The position numbers were made by a program, and so were the translations under genes. This document shows, in pieces, positions 22,793 through 31,097 of a DNA stretch of 64,000 nucleotides. Within the stretch, counting starts at the first letter, position 1; every line of letters begins with the position of its first letter. Source of the DNA: a virus; IMG/VR virus record IMGVR_UViG_3300025646_008465, positions 1-64,000 of that record; one strand, written 5' to 3'. A model generated the notes under the pieces. That model searched no databases. It saw only the letters and a program-made list of their open reading frames with translations, and was not told the DNA's origin.

Positions 22793-24075
22793 TAGTTTAA
22801 TTTAATTTTTATTTTAGTACCTTCTTTAACTCTTCCTATAACTATTTCAAAGCCATGTTCCTTAAGAATTTCAATACAGATATTAAGTCCTAATCCTGTA
22901 CCTTGTTCTTTTTGGCCTTCTTTTCTTGCATAAGGTTTAGAAAACTCCCAAAATTCTTTTGGAGTTAATCCACGTCCGTTGTCTTGTATACATATAAAAT
23001 CTCCTTCAGAATATATTTTAACCCATTTAGTAGGAGCATCATTGTATTTAAGACCATTACGTATTAAATTATCAATAGCTGTACAAAATAGTGCTTCATT
23101 TACCTGTAAATCTTTAGATAAATTCTTATCTAAAATAACTTGGTTTTTATAAGCTGTAAGGCGTAAATAATCCTCAAGAATGTTTTTTATATTACACTTA
23201 GTTACAGACATTTGAGCATTATTTTTTACTAAATTAGTAAATTCATAAACTCCAGAATATACTTTTTGGGTATGACTTAATCCATCCTCTATTAATTGTA
23301 GTGGAGATTGGATTCTTAATTCATTAATTTGTTCCTCTGTTAATCTTCTTTTTAACGATTTAATACCTCTAGGAATATAAGTATTAATCCCAGAATGCAT
23401 ATCATGTCTAATGATTTTAGCTGCGTGTTCTAAGTAAATACTTTTTTGTTTAACTTCTTCTTCAGCTTTATGTTGTGTTGTAACATCAACAGCTATTTTA
23501 AGTACTTTATGATATTCTCCTTTATCATTTTGTAAAGGAGTATACGTACCAAATAACCATACTGAGTGTCCATTTTTACCTATACGTTCAAATTCCCCAG
23601 AAACAAATTCTCCTTTACGTAATTTTTCCCAGAAAATTTTATATTCTTTACTTGATTTAAAATCAGCAGTACATAAATTAGAATGTTTGCCATTTAGTAT
23701 TTCATTTTCTGAGTATCCTACTACATTAAGAAAATTTTGATTAGCTGATAATATAGTACCATCTATTCCTAGAGTTACTATTAAATTAGAGTTATTAATT
23801 GCTTTTAGTTGGGTATCAATTTTAGCCTCTTTAATTTTAGTTTTATTGAAAAACTCTCTAACTACTACAAAGAAAGGAGGCATAAATGATATAACAGATA
23901 GCCACTCAAAATAATGTGTAAATGTAGAATGATGAATGTACCTAAATACTACTAGTGTTTTAAATACAAAAAACACTAGCATAATTAAAGTTGCTACAAG
24001 TAGACAGATTCTACTTCTTATAGATATACCTTCTAAAGCTGACATTTCTTGAGACCAAGTTTTTCGAAGACCCAT
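22792..24075 (-). CDS. PAS-domain sensor histidine kinase
   Basis: 427 residues. Two transmembrane helices (about residues 22-45 and 58-75) are separated by a short periplasmic loop. A PAS domain follows (about 90-200, SNLIVTLGIDGTILSANQNF), with the closing PAC-like KVLKIAVDVTTQHKAEEE. The phosphoacceptor helix is IIRHDMHSGINTYIPRG with H224. The ATPase domain shows N box DNLIRNGLKYND, G1 DNGRG (365-369) and G2 GTGLGL (392-397). All catalytic boxes are intact, so it should be an active kinase. The start at 24075 overlaps the small membrane gene by 43 bases; an ATG at 24045 is an alternative. The short sensor loop suggests it senses membrane state or a cytoplasmic PAS ligand. Confidence 0.88.
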   Translation of the reverse strand: MGLRKTWSQEMSALEGISIRSRICLLVATLIMLVFFVFKTLVVFRYIHHSTFTHYFEWLSVISFMPPFFVVVREFFNKTKIKEAKIDTQLKAINNSNLIVTLGIDGTILSANQNFLNVVGYSENEILNGKHSNLCTADFKSSKEYKIFWEKLRKGEFVSGEFERIGKNGHSVWLFGTYTPLQNDKGEYHKVLKIAVDVTTQHKAEEEVKQKSIYLEHAAKIIRHDMHSGINTYIPRGIKSLKRRLTEEQINELRIQSPLQLIEDGLSHTQKVYSGVYEFTNLVKNNAQMSVTKCNIKNILEDYLRLTAYKNQVILDKNLSKDLQVNEALFCTAIDNLIRNGLKYNDAPTKWVKIYSEGDFICIQDNGRGLTPKEFWEFSKPYARKEGQKEQGTGLGLNICIEILKEHGFEIVIGRVKEGTKIKIKLN

Positions 24076-24221
24076 TTAGAGGGACAAAACTTGGTCCAAA
24101 CACCAACATTAAGCATAACAATTACAAATAATATAACCCACCAATTTTGGAAAAGTGCCCCAGCAAATAATACTAAAGACATTAAAAGATAAACCGCTCT
24201 AATAGAAGTCCAATTTTTCAT
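24033..24221 (-). CDS. Small inner-membrane protein (DUF2892/YgaP-tail-like)
   Basis: 62 residues with two hydrophobic helices (AVYLLMSLVLFAGALF and WWVILFVIVMLNVGVW) and a C-terminal FCPSKWVFEKLGLKKC segment. The final C...LG...C pattern resembles the DUF2892 membrane family, where it ends FCPLYxLLGxxTC. It overlaps the histidine kinase start by 43 bases (or 13 if the kinase starts at 24045), so the two are coupled. It could assist the kinase in the membrane or in lysis. Function unknown. Confidence 0.62.
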   Translation of the reverse strand: MKNWTSIRAVYLLMSLVLFAGALFQNWWVILFVIVMLNVGVWTKFCPSKWVFEKLGLKKCQL

Positions 24222-24223
24222 AA

Positions 24224-24337
24224 TTAATTCATTGAAATAGTTTGTATAAAAGCAACTTTAAGACGAATCCAAACTCTATTCCAAAATGGAAGTGCTTTAA
24301 ATTCATCAGTATTAAAAATATCTTCTAATTCTTTCAT
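24224..24337 (-). CDS. Very small protein (37 aa)
   Basis: ORF beginning MKELEDIFNTDEFKALPFWN and ending VAFIQTISMN. The start overlaps the endolysin stop by one base (TAATG) and its stop lies two bases before the next start, fitting the dense packing of this operon. An acidic N-terminal helix is followed by a Trp/Arg-rich amphipathic helix (WNRVWIRLKVAFI) that could lie on a membrane surface. Too short for family assignment; it may be a lysis regulator or simply a spacer gene. Confidence 0.5.
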   Translation of the reverse strand: MKELEDIFNTDEFKALPFWNRVWIRLKVAFIQTISMN

Positions 24338-25257
24338 TATAAACTTGTTAACATATCCATCAATTCTTGTTGAGGGAACATATCAACTTTATCTTTACGA
24401 GTATTAGTATGAGTCCACAAACCTTTTACTTTTCCGTAATATGCATTTTCATTAAATTCAAAAGCATCAGCACCTTTTTCTTTAATTAAAGCAGGTAAAC
24501 CAGCTCTTACATCAATACCATCTCTTTCAGCAATCCAAAGAATCCAATCTTTTAATACTTCAATCTGTTTATCAGAATAACGATGCCATAATGAATGACC
24601 TCTGAATGGTTTAGCTAGTTTAACTATTTCAGAATCAGCTACTTTAGCACCAGCATAAGTTTTACCATCTACAACATACCCAAAATTACATACTTCAATT
24701 CCTACTGAATTTTTATGCATTGTTTGGGATCCGTTTTTGCCTAAATGATATCCCCAATTTCCTTCTGGGAATGCTTGTACTAAAACACCATCATATTGGT
24801 TATCATCTCCTTTACATGAAGGGCCACCTAATACAAATTCAGTTGCAATTTTACCAATTTTATCAGCATCCCATGCTTTAATTGTATTGAATGGATTATG
24901 CCAACCTGCTGTGTGGTGTAAAAATAACCATTCTGCTTTAATAGGACCTGCTAAATACTCATCAGTAGGCATAAAATATTCAATTACTTCTAAACCATTT
25001 TTAGTAACATACTTATTTTTAGTATAAACCCCTGATTTTTTAGCTTCAGTAATTATTCGGGATACATCGGTGTCTAATAAACCCATTTTTGATAATGTGC
25101 TAGGGCCTACGATACCATCAGCAGTTAATCCGTGAGCTGCTTGCCATTTTTTAACAGCAGCTTCAGTGCCGGGGCCGAAATCACCATCTGCTTTTACTCC
25201 AATTACTTCTTGGATATCTTTTACTAATTCTCCTTTAGAGCCAATTTTAATCAACAT
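24337..25257 (-). CDS. Endolysin: peptidoglycan-binding domain plus N-acetylmuramoyl-L-alanine amidase
   Basis: 306 residues from the ATG at 25257 (an upstream in-frame ATG at 25305 would add a basic stretch read through the holin gene). The N-terminal PG_binding_1 domain is visible as LIKIGSKGELVKDIQEVIG and VKADGDFGPGTEAAVKKWQ, with GIVGPSTLSKMG closing it. The amidase_2-like domain follows: AEWLFLHHTAGWHNP supplies the first zinc His, GYHLGKNGS and SVGIEVCNFG follow, and a late His/Lys region precedes the C terminus. It cleaves the stem peptide from muramic acid. The start overlaps the holin-candidate gene by 11 bases. There is no signal peptide, so it needs a holin for export. Confidence 0.88.
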   Translation of the reverse strand: MLIKIGSKGELVKDIQEVIGVKADGDFGPGTEAAVKKWQAAHGLTADGIVGPSTLSKMGLLDTDVSRIITEAKKSGVYTKNKYVTKNGLEVIEYFMPTDEYLAGPIKAEWLFLHHTAGWHNPFNTIKAWDADKIGKIATEFVLGGPSCKGDDNQYDGVLVQAFPEGNWGYHLGKNGSQTMHKNSVGIEVCNFGYVVDGKTYAGAKVADSEIVKLAKPFRGHSLWHRYSDKQIEVLKDWILWIAERDGIDVRAGLPALIKEKGADAFEFNENAYYGKVKGLWTHTNTRKDKVDMFPQQELMDMLTSL

Positions 25258-25471
25258 TTTCTTCTTTTTTAGATTTGGGAACAAATTTTTCAACAACAGT
25301 ACCAAATACAGTTGCTATTGTTAAATATTCTACTGCTGCTACTGCTTCTTCTTTATGTACTTCACTACAAGTAAATAAAAATACTACTAGTGAAAGAAAG
25401 CCAATGGTACCAAGCACACGTTTGTGCGAGGTACCTTCGTTATTGGCAAACATATTTTTAAAAAAATTCAT
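25247..25471 (-). CDS. Holin-like small membrane protein (74 aa)
   Basis: Basic N terminus (MNFFKNMFANNEGTSHKR), a clear transmembrane helix VLGTIGFLSLVVFLFTCS, a charged turn, a second hydrophobic segment AAVEYLTIATVFGTVVEKF and a charged tail KSKKEENVD. Size, two membrane helices and direct overlap with the endolysin gene fit a class II holin or antiholin. No sequence family is certain. With the 53-residue protein upstream, the phage has two membrane proteins in the lysis cassette, one of which may antagonise the other. Confidence 0.6.
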   Translation of the reverse strand: MNFFKNMFANNEGTSHKRVLGTIGFLSLVVFLFTCSEVHKEEAVAAVEYLTIATVFGTVVEKFVPKSKKEENVD

Positions 25472-25474
25472 GGT

Positions 25475-25636
25475 TTATTTTTTAATTAAAACAGACCACA
25501 AACCACCTACTAAAGTGATTAAAGCACCACTTAATTCAACAAAAGTGCTTTCATCTACTAAACCTTTGGCCACTAAAATACCACCTAAAAAGGTTAACGA
25601 GTGACGCAATACACCTAATACTTGTTCTTTATTCAT
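25475..25636 (-). CDS. Pam3-gp28-like putative holin (53 aa)
   Basis: Starts MNKEQVLGVLRHSLTFLGGI and ends GLWSVLIKK. The pattern RHxLTxxGGxLVAKG, acidic turn, then GALITLVGGLWS matches a widespread family of short two-helix phage proteins annotated as putative holins. Helix 1 spans about residues 10-24 and helix 2 about 35-51. It is the first gene of the lysis run, 23 bases after a late-type motif TAATATTTATAA (25659-25670), which itself abuts a terminator hairpin. Start and stop are clean, with a three-base gap to the next gene. Confidence 0.7.
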   Translation of the reverse strand: MNKEQVLGVLRHSLTFLGGILVAKGLVDESTFVELSGALITLVGGLWSVLIKK

Positions 25637-25658
25637 AATGTAAAAATTTAAATTGTGA

Positions 25659-25670
25659 TTATAAATATTA
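25659..25670 (-). promoter_or_regulatory. Late-type motif before the lysis and two-component unit
   Basis: TAATATTTATAA, 23 bases before the 53-residue holin candidate. It directly follows the terminator hairpin of the preceding gene. Confidence 0.62.
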
Positions 25671-25691
25671 AAAAAGGGCGCACATGCGCCC
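25670..25691 (-). terminator. Intrinsic terminator after the 69-aa membrane gene
   Basis: Minus-strand stem GGGCGC/GCGCCC with a four-base loop followed by six T. It separates that gene from the lysis unit, whose late-type motif begins where the T run ends. Confidence 0.85.
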
Positions 25692-25726
25692 TTCTTAATC
25701 TAAAATGGAAATTTTGTATAAATTAT

Positions 25727-25936
25727 TTATTTTAATAAACCTTTTACCCAAGATTTTACAATATCCCAGTTACGAGTTGCAAATACACCAAACGCAAATC
25801 CAGCGTAAACTTTGTAACCAAAGGCCCATAAAAATAAACCTGCGATGAGGCCTAATACGCCTTCAATTCCATTTGCTACAATCCAATTTTTTACAATAGT
25901 AAAAATAGATTTGATAAAATTTAATACACTTTTCAT
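25727..25936 (-). CDS. Small membrane protein (69 aa)
   Basis: Starts MKSVLNFIKSIFTIVKNWIV and contains a strongly hydrophobic, Gly/Ala/Phe-rich middle (GVLGLIAGLFLWAFGYKVYAGFAFGVFAT), then an amphipathic basic end WDIVKSWVKGLLK. This gives one or two membrane helices with positive flanks. It lies 23 bases after a late-type motif (25959-25970) and before a strong terminator (25670-25691), making a single-gene transcription unit. Lysis or envelope function is plausible; no family recognised. Confidence 0.62.
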   Translation of the reverse strand: MKSVLNFIKSIFTIVKNWIVANGIEGVLGLIAGLFLWAFGYKVYAGFAFGVFATRNWDIVKSWVKGLLK

Positions 25937-25958
25937 AATAATTTAGTTTTGTTGTACG

Positions 25959-25970
25959 TTATAAATATTA
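25959..25970 (-). promoter_or_regulatory. Late-type motif before the 69-aa membrane protein
   Basis: TAATATTTATAA, 23 bases before the ATG, just after the end of nrdA. Confidence 0.62.
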
Positions 25971-27680
25971 TTAACCATCACAAGACACACAATCTACAGT
26001 TCTTGAACCAAGATCTCCTTTAATTACTGAATCAGTGCGCAAATAATAAAGTGTTTTTATTCCTAACTTCCATGCTTCTAAGTGAACCTGATTAATCCAT
26101 CTTGGTGAGTCTGTAGGATCAAAACTTAAATTTAATGATTGGGTTTGATCAATATACTGTTGACGAATAGCTGCCTGTTGAACTAAGGCTAATTGATTAA
26201 TTTCGGGGAATGTTAAGAAAATTTCTTTTTCATCCTCTGTTAAAATATCATTAGATAAATTTTGCACTGAGCCATTGTCGGCTAAGATTTGGTCCCATAC
26301 TTTACTATTGTTTTTACCTTTAGCTTCTAATACGGTTTCTAATTCAGGATTTTTAACAATAAATGTTCCTTTAGCACCATTAAACACATAAACGTTTGCT
26401 GGTTGGGGTTCAATACCGGCTGAACATGAATTGATGCGTGAGTTAGATACAGTAGGAGCAATAGCTAACAGGTGTGTATTACGCATACCCGTTCCTTTAC
26501 ACCAAAGTGGCTCACCATATTCAATTGCTAGTTTACGTGAAGCAGCATCAGCTTGTACTTTAATTTGGCTAAAAATAGTATGTGTCCAAGCTGTTGAAGC
26601 AATTGAGTTAAATGGTAAGTTTTTCTGTTGTAGAAAAGTATGCCAACCCATTACACCCAAACCAAGTGCACGACCTTTTTTAGCATGGCGATGCGAGCGA
26701 ATCATTGAATCTTTACCATTAGTTTTTTCAATAAATTCTTCCATAATACCATCAAGGAAGTAAACAGCAGTTTCAACTAAATCAGTGTTCTTCCACTCAT
26801 CATACTTAGCTAGGTTAAGTGAAGATAAACAACAAATAAATGAATGTTCCTCATCTGTATGAAGAGTAATTTCAGTACAGATGTTAGTCATAGAAACATT
26901 TAGGTTATTCATTCTATAACCAAGAGGGTTATCTTTATTTACATTATCTTTAAACATAATGTAAGGTTCACCTGTTTCAACACGTGATTTAAGAATCTCT
27001 AACCACAAAGACATAGCTTCGCTATCTCGGTCTTGAAGGCGATTCATAAACTTATCATCAACAACTACACATTGGTGTAGATTCAAACATTGTCTATTTG
27101 GATCACCTTTAGGACGACGAATTTGCAAAAATTCATGTATATCAGGATGATTAATGTCTAGGTTTACAGATGCTGCTCCTCTACGTACTGAACCTTGGTT
27201 GGTTGCAATAATTGTAGAATCATAAATTTTAGCCCAAGGTACTACGCCTTCTGATTTGCCGTTTCCTCTAATAGGTTCTCCTCTACCTCTAATTTTAGAA
27301 AGTGAGATGCCAACACCACCACCATAGGACGTAAGTCGCATAAGTTCAGCATTGGTAAGACCAATTCCCCTAATCGAATCAGGAGTATCGATGCCAAAAC
27401 AAGAGATGGGAAGGCCCCTATCAGTACCAGTGTTAGATAAAACAGGACTTGCCAAACCGATCCACCCATTCCAAATGTATTTAAAAAATTTATTTTCTAA
27501 ATCAGGACGATTTAAACGCATTGCTACTGCATGAGCAACTCGTCTATATGCCTTACGAGGAGTTTCCCCGGGCAATAAATACCCTTTAGAAATAGTAGAC
27601 AAAGCTACTTCATCCATGTACTCTGGGAAGTCTTTACCACGTTCCCAAGTTGTGTAATCTGCTATTAAATTATTGTCCAT
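25971..27680 (-). CDS. nrdA: Ribonucleotide reductase class I, large subunit (compact)
   Basis: 569 residues. The active-site set is complete: C94 in PISCFG, N266-C268-E270 in TNICTEI, C284 in CCLSSLNL, the tyrosine pair of the radical path in KTLYYLRT (545-546) and the C-terminal reducing pair CVSC at the very end. Also GGGVGISLSKIRG and the PTVSNSRI phosphate-binding loop. It lacks the N-terminal ATP-cone of bacterial NrdA (about 750 residues), so allosteric overall-activity control is probably lost, as in other phage enzymes. It makes dNDPs from NDPs with NrdB (3 bases downstream of the NrdB gene) and is likely reduced by the phage thioredoxin at 13205-13450. Confidence 0.95.
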   Translation of the reverse strand: MDNNLIADYTTWERGKDFPEYMDEVALSTISKGYLLPGETPRKAYRRVAHAVAMRLNRPDLENKFFKYIWNGWIGLASPVLSNTGTDRGLPISCFGIDTPDSIRGIGLTNAELMRLTSYGGGVGISLSKIRGRGEPIRGNGKSEGVVPWAKIYDSTIIATNQGSVRRGAASVNLDINHPDIHEFLQIRRPKGDPNRQCLNLHQCVVVDDKFMNRLQDRDSEAMSLWLEILKSRVETGEPYIMFKDNVNKDNPLGYRMNNLNVSMTNICTEITLHTDEEHSFICCLSSLNLAKYDEWKNTDLVETAVYFLDGIMEEFIEKTNGKDSMIRSHRHAKKGRALGLGVMGWHTFLQQKNLPFNSIASTAWTHTIFSQIKVQADAASRKLAIEYGEPLWCKGTGMRNTHLLAIAPTVSNSRINSCSAGIEPQPANVYVFNGAKGTFIVKNPELETVLEAKGKNNSKVWDQILADNGSVQNLSNDILTEDEKEIFLTFPEINQLALVQQAAIRQQYIDQTQSLNLSFDPTDSPRWINQVHLEAWKLGIKTLYYLRTDSVIKGDLGSRTVDCVSCDG

Positions 27681-27683
27681 AAA

Positions 27684-28673
27684 TTAAAAAATTGCGGCGG
27701 CGTCCCATTCCATGTGACCCTTTGAATAGTTAGTAACACGATTTGCAAAAAAGTCGGTATGTTGTTTACCTGCTGATAAAGCATCAAACCACTTCATTCT
27801 ATCAACTGCTGTTAAATCAACATCAGTAATAATTGGTCTATAACCTAAGTCACCCAATTTTGTATTTACTCGGTTTTTAATAAAGTTTTGCAAGTCGTAC
27901 TTATTACATTGTTCTAAATCACCAAGTTCATAAACTTTGTTAATAAAATCAAGTTCAAGTTTAAGAGATAGTAAAGCTGCTTCATTAATTGCTGCTTCTA
28001 ATTCTGGGGTTTTTACTTCGGGGTGCTCATTAATTAAAGTTCTAAATAACCAACAACCTGCTTCGGAGTGCATTGATTCGTCTCTAATAGACCATTCAAC
28101 AATTTGACCTACACCCTTAAGTTTATTTTGCATCTTGAATGATAATAATACGGCAAATGAACTAAACAAATTTACACCTTCAGTAAATGCTGAAAAGATG
28201 GCAAGTGATTTAGCGATTTCATGAATATTTTTTTCACCATTAAAACTGTCTCTAACTGTAGTAAGAGCTTCAATTTTTGCCATTGTAGCTTCATCTTCAA
28301 GAAACTCATCAAAGTTTTCAAGTCCTAAGGTTTCATTTAATAAAGAATATGCTTCAGCGTGGATTGTTTCAAATGCGCCGAAAGTAGTAGCCATCATTAT
28401 CACCTCAGGTTTACGAAACCATTTAGTTACCAACCCAGACCAGTAATCATTAACAATTGTTTCAGTTTGAGCAAATCCTTTTAGGATTGAACCCACAATA
28501 TTTTTTTCAGTTTCATTTAAATTTTGTTTCCAATCATTTAAATCACTCATCATTGGTACTTCTGTATGTAACCAGTGTGCTTGTTGTTGTTTTAGCCAAT
28601 ACTCATATGCTTCTTGATATTCAAATGGTTTGTAAACAATGCGTTCTTGCAATAAAGATTTCTTTTTTGCCAT
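27684..28673 (-). CDS. nrdB: Ribonucleotide reductase class I, small (radical) subunit
   Basis: 329-residue ferritin-like subunit. Iron ligands are visible in helices NIVGSILKGFAQTE, FETIHAEAYS (ExxH with the following Tyr as the radical-site candidate), LAIFSAFTEGVNLFSSF and IRDESMHSEAGCW (second ExxH). The C terminus MEWDAAAIF is the likely NrdA-binding tail. Length is normal for class Ia/Ib. It is three bases before nrdA and twenty after the helicase gene, in the replication block. Retention of Tyr in the AEAYS segment suggests a standard tyrosyl-radical enzyme. Confidence 0.95.
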   Translation of the reverse strand: MAKKKSLLQERIVYKPFEYQEAYEYWLKQQQAHWLHTEVPMMSDLNDWKQNLNETEKNIVGSILKGFAQTETIVNDYWSGLVTKWFRKPEVIMMATTFGAFETIHAEAYSLLNETLGLENFDEFLEDEATMAKIEALTTVRDSFNGEKNIHEIAKSLAIFSAFTEGVNLFSSFAVLLSFKMQNKLKGVGQIVEWSIRDESMHSEAGCWLFRTLINEHPEVKTPELEAAINEAALLSLKLELDFINKVYELGDLEQCNKYDLQNFIKNRVNTKLGDLGYRPIITDVDLTAVDRMKWFDALSAGKQHTDFFANRVTNYSKGHMEWDAAAIF

Positions 28674-28694
28674 TTTTAGTTTAATGTTAATAAG

Positions 28695-30056
28695 TTATGA
28701 ATTTAATTCAAAAAATTTGTTAGCCAACAACTTCTTATCAAAGTTATCAAAAGAGTCGTAACTATTTGAGTTAGAACTAGGAGTTGATTCTTCATCATTA
28801 TCAGGTGCGTCTGTAATTTCGAAATGCCCGGTAGAAGTGTCTGCATTTAAATAGAACGTTAAGCCGTCCATACCATACCTGTTTTTCATAATGTGGAATC
28901 TACCTGTGTTCTTCACTTTATCTTCTTTTTTACGTGAAAGAGATATAGCCACATCGGTAATCATGATTTTATCATAAGAACCGGCCGCTTTATCACCTTC
29001 AATTACGTCATCTTTTGCACCAGCTCGATTTACCTGTGAAACACTCCAAATAGGAACATTTAACTCACGTGCTAAACCTTTAGTGCTAATATAAATATCA
29101 TCCAGTTCTCCCTTACGGTCTATAGTTCTTTTTCTTGTTGAAAGAAGGTCAACATAGTCAATAATTACTAGGTCAGGTTTAATACCTAAGTCAATTAATT
29201 TATTAATATGAGATTCAATCGTTGAAATTGTTGCTTTACCTGTAGGGAATTCTTTAATTACAAGTTCACCAGGTAGTTGGGGAATAACTTCGTCAACTTT
29301 ACTTCGGTTTTCTGTAATTTTATTTACTGGTGTTTTAGTGAAGAAAGCATCATAGCGACGACCTACATAATCTTCACCTAACTCGAGTGTATAATGCACT
29401 ACGTTAAATCCTAAACGCACAGCATAACCACCCAATGCAACTAGTGACCAAGACTTACCACCTCCTGGATTACCAAATATGAGACCAAAATCTCCATTTC
29501 CCAATCCGCCTTGGAGTAAGTCATTAATAGTTTCCCAAGGTGTTGGGATAACGATTCGGTGATCTTCTCTATAACGAGATTCAATGTCTTTATTATATTC
29601 ATGTCCTACATTTTTATCTTGACCTGCTTTCATTGCTGACTCAATCATGAATTTGATAGAATCATAATCTCCAGCTTTAAGTAAATCTACACTACTAAGT
29701 AATGCTTTTTTTAATTGTTGATTTTTGCAAAATGTAGAAAATTCTTCTTGCACATAAGCCAAATCATCTTCAGATGCTTGATATGCCTCACGTAGTTGTT
29801 CTTTAACAGCTACTTTAAGTACTTCATTTTCTACTTTCTTTAATTCTACCTTCAAAATATCCATTGAAGGTGTTGTATGGTATTTTTCGTAATACTTAAG
29901 AATTTCCTTAATAATCCATTTATGAGCTTGATTGTCCCAATACTCATCACTGATAATATCATGGATATTAACAAGGAATTCTTTGTGTGTAAGCAATGAT
30001 GAAATTACCTTAATTTGAAAGGCAGGCCCATATTGCTGGAGATTTACTAATGTCAT
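28695..30056 (-). CDS. 41: Replicative DnaB-like DNA helicase (T4 gp41-like)
   Basis: 453 residues. The N-terminal helical domain (1-150) ends in a linker rich in charged residues. The RecA-like core carries Walker A GNPGGGKSW within DFGLIFGNPGGGKSWSLVAL, a VVHYTLELGED segment (helicase motif 1a), Walker B PDLVIIDYVDLL and the IWSVSQVNRAGAKDD motif typical of the DnaB family. It should form hexamers and unwind ahead of the polymerase. Gene order helicase, exonuclease, UvsX, SSB matches T4-like replication modules. No primase gene is visible nearby. Confidence 0.92.
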   Translation of the reverse strand: MTLVNLQQYGPAFQIKVISSLLTHKEFLVNIHDIISDEYWDNQAHKWIIKEILKYYEKYHTTPSMDILKVELKKVENEVLKVAVKEQLREAYQASEDDLAYVQEEFSTFCKNQQLKKALLSSVDLLKAGDYDSIKFMIESAMKAGQDKNVGHEYNKDIESRYREDHRIVIPTPWETINDLLQGGLGNGDFGLIFGNPGGGKSWSLVALGGYAVRLGFNVVHYTLELGEDYVGRRYDAFFTKTPVNKITENRSKVDEVIPQLPGELVIKEFPTGKATISTIESHINKLIDLGIKPDLVIIDYVDLLSTRKRTIDRKGELDDIYISTKGLARELNVPIWSVSQVNRAGAKDDVIEGDKAAGSYDKIMITDVAISLSRKKEDKVKNTGRFHIMKNRYGMDGLTFYLNADTSTGHFEITDAPDNDEESTPSSNSNSYDSFDNFDKKLLANKFFELNS

Positions 30057-30061
30057 ATAAC

Positions 30062-31096
30062 TTATTTATTATAACTGGTTAATGGTTCAAATATATCTTT
30101 TACCCAAAATTCTACGTTGCGAATCATACCTCCGAGTTTATCTTCGTTATAAAACGCTACGAACTGGTCGGGAAGATAATTTAAACTTTTGGATTGGACA
30201 ACCTGATTGATGTATTTTTTATCATTTTCATCAATCATAGGATTTGACAAATCCATAATCTTGTAATTTTTTTCTAACGCATCAATGTCTTGAATAATGC
30301 GAGCATACACTACGTGTTCTTTAAATTTAGATTCACAAATATTGTAAATGTCATCTAAAGTAACATCTTGTTGAGTTAATTCAGGGAATAATTTGGTAAG
30401 CTTTTTCTCACCTAATCCTTTAATACCTTTTACTTTATCAGAATTATCACCTAAAAGTGTTTTATAAATAATAAAGTTTTTAGGGGACATACCAAATTTT
30501 TCCTTTACAGTTTCTTCAGTATAGAATTCACGCTCCATAGGACGATAAACAATTACGTTTTTGTTTATTAATTGGAGGAAATCCTTATCGGAAGAAACAA
30601 TAAATACTTTATCTTCTTCTCGTTGTGGTAAAACTTCACTCAAACGAGCAATAATATCATCTGCTTCTACCTTATCGATTGAAATAGTTTTAACTGGTAG
30701 AGTTTTGAGATATTGAATTACACGAACAATTTGATCTATTTTAGCATCATCTTCATCATCATGACTTTCAAATACCTCCCAGTTAGTAATACGTTGAGTA
30801 TTTCTACCTGATTTATACTCGGGAAGAAGGTTCTTCCTATTATTGGAAGAACCCGCTCCATCGAATACAACATAAACACTAGTTGGTTGGATTTGACGAA
30901 TCAAAGCACCTAATGAACGCATGAATCCACCTAAACCCCCAACGTGAACCCCATCGGGATTCACCGCATTAAGCATGGCAAAGTTTCTGAAGAATAAGTT
31001 TAATCCATCTATCAATAATACTCTTTGTGATTCTACAGTCTCTTGGCCCTGCTCGTCAAGGTTGTTGAGGAGCTTAAGTAATTCTTTTTTGTTCAT
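30062..31096 (-). CDS. rnh: 5'-3' exonuclease / FEN-like (T4 RNase H-like)
   Basis: 344 residues from the ATG at 31096, one base after the UvsX stop (an ATG at 31156 reads through uvsX and is rejected). The PIN-like nuclease core shows VLLIDGLNLFFRNFA, VVFDGAGSSNNRKNLLPEYK, VEADDIIARLS and FIVSSDKDFLQLI. The helix-hairpin-helix DNA-binding part is LLGDNSDKVKGIKGLGEKKL. These are the acidic metal ligands of the FEN/T4 rnh family. It should remove RNA primers from lagging-strand fragments. It is followed by the helicase gene. Confidence 0.9.
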   Translation of the reverse strand: MNKKELLKLLNNLDEQGQETVESQRVLLIDGLNLFFRNFAMLNAVNPDGVHVGGLGGFMRSLGALIRQIQPTSVYVVFDGAGSSNNRKNLLPEYKSGRNTQRITNWEVFESHDDEDDAKIDQIVRVIQYLKTLPVKTISIDKVEADDIIARLSEVLPQREEDKVFIVSSDKDFLQLINKNVIVYRPMEREFYTEETVKEKFGMSPKNFIIYKTLLGDNSDKVKGIKGLGEKKLTKLFPELTQQDVTLDDIYNICESKFKEHVVYARIIQDIDALEKNYKIMDLSNPMIDENDKKYINQVVQSKSLNYLPDQFVAFYNEDKLGGMIRNVEFWVKDIFEPLTSYNK

Positions 31097-31097
31097 C

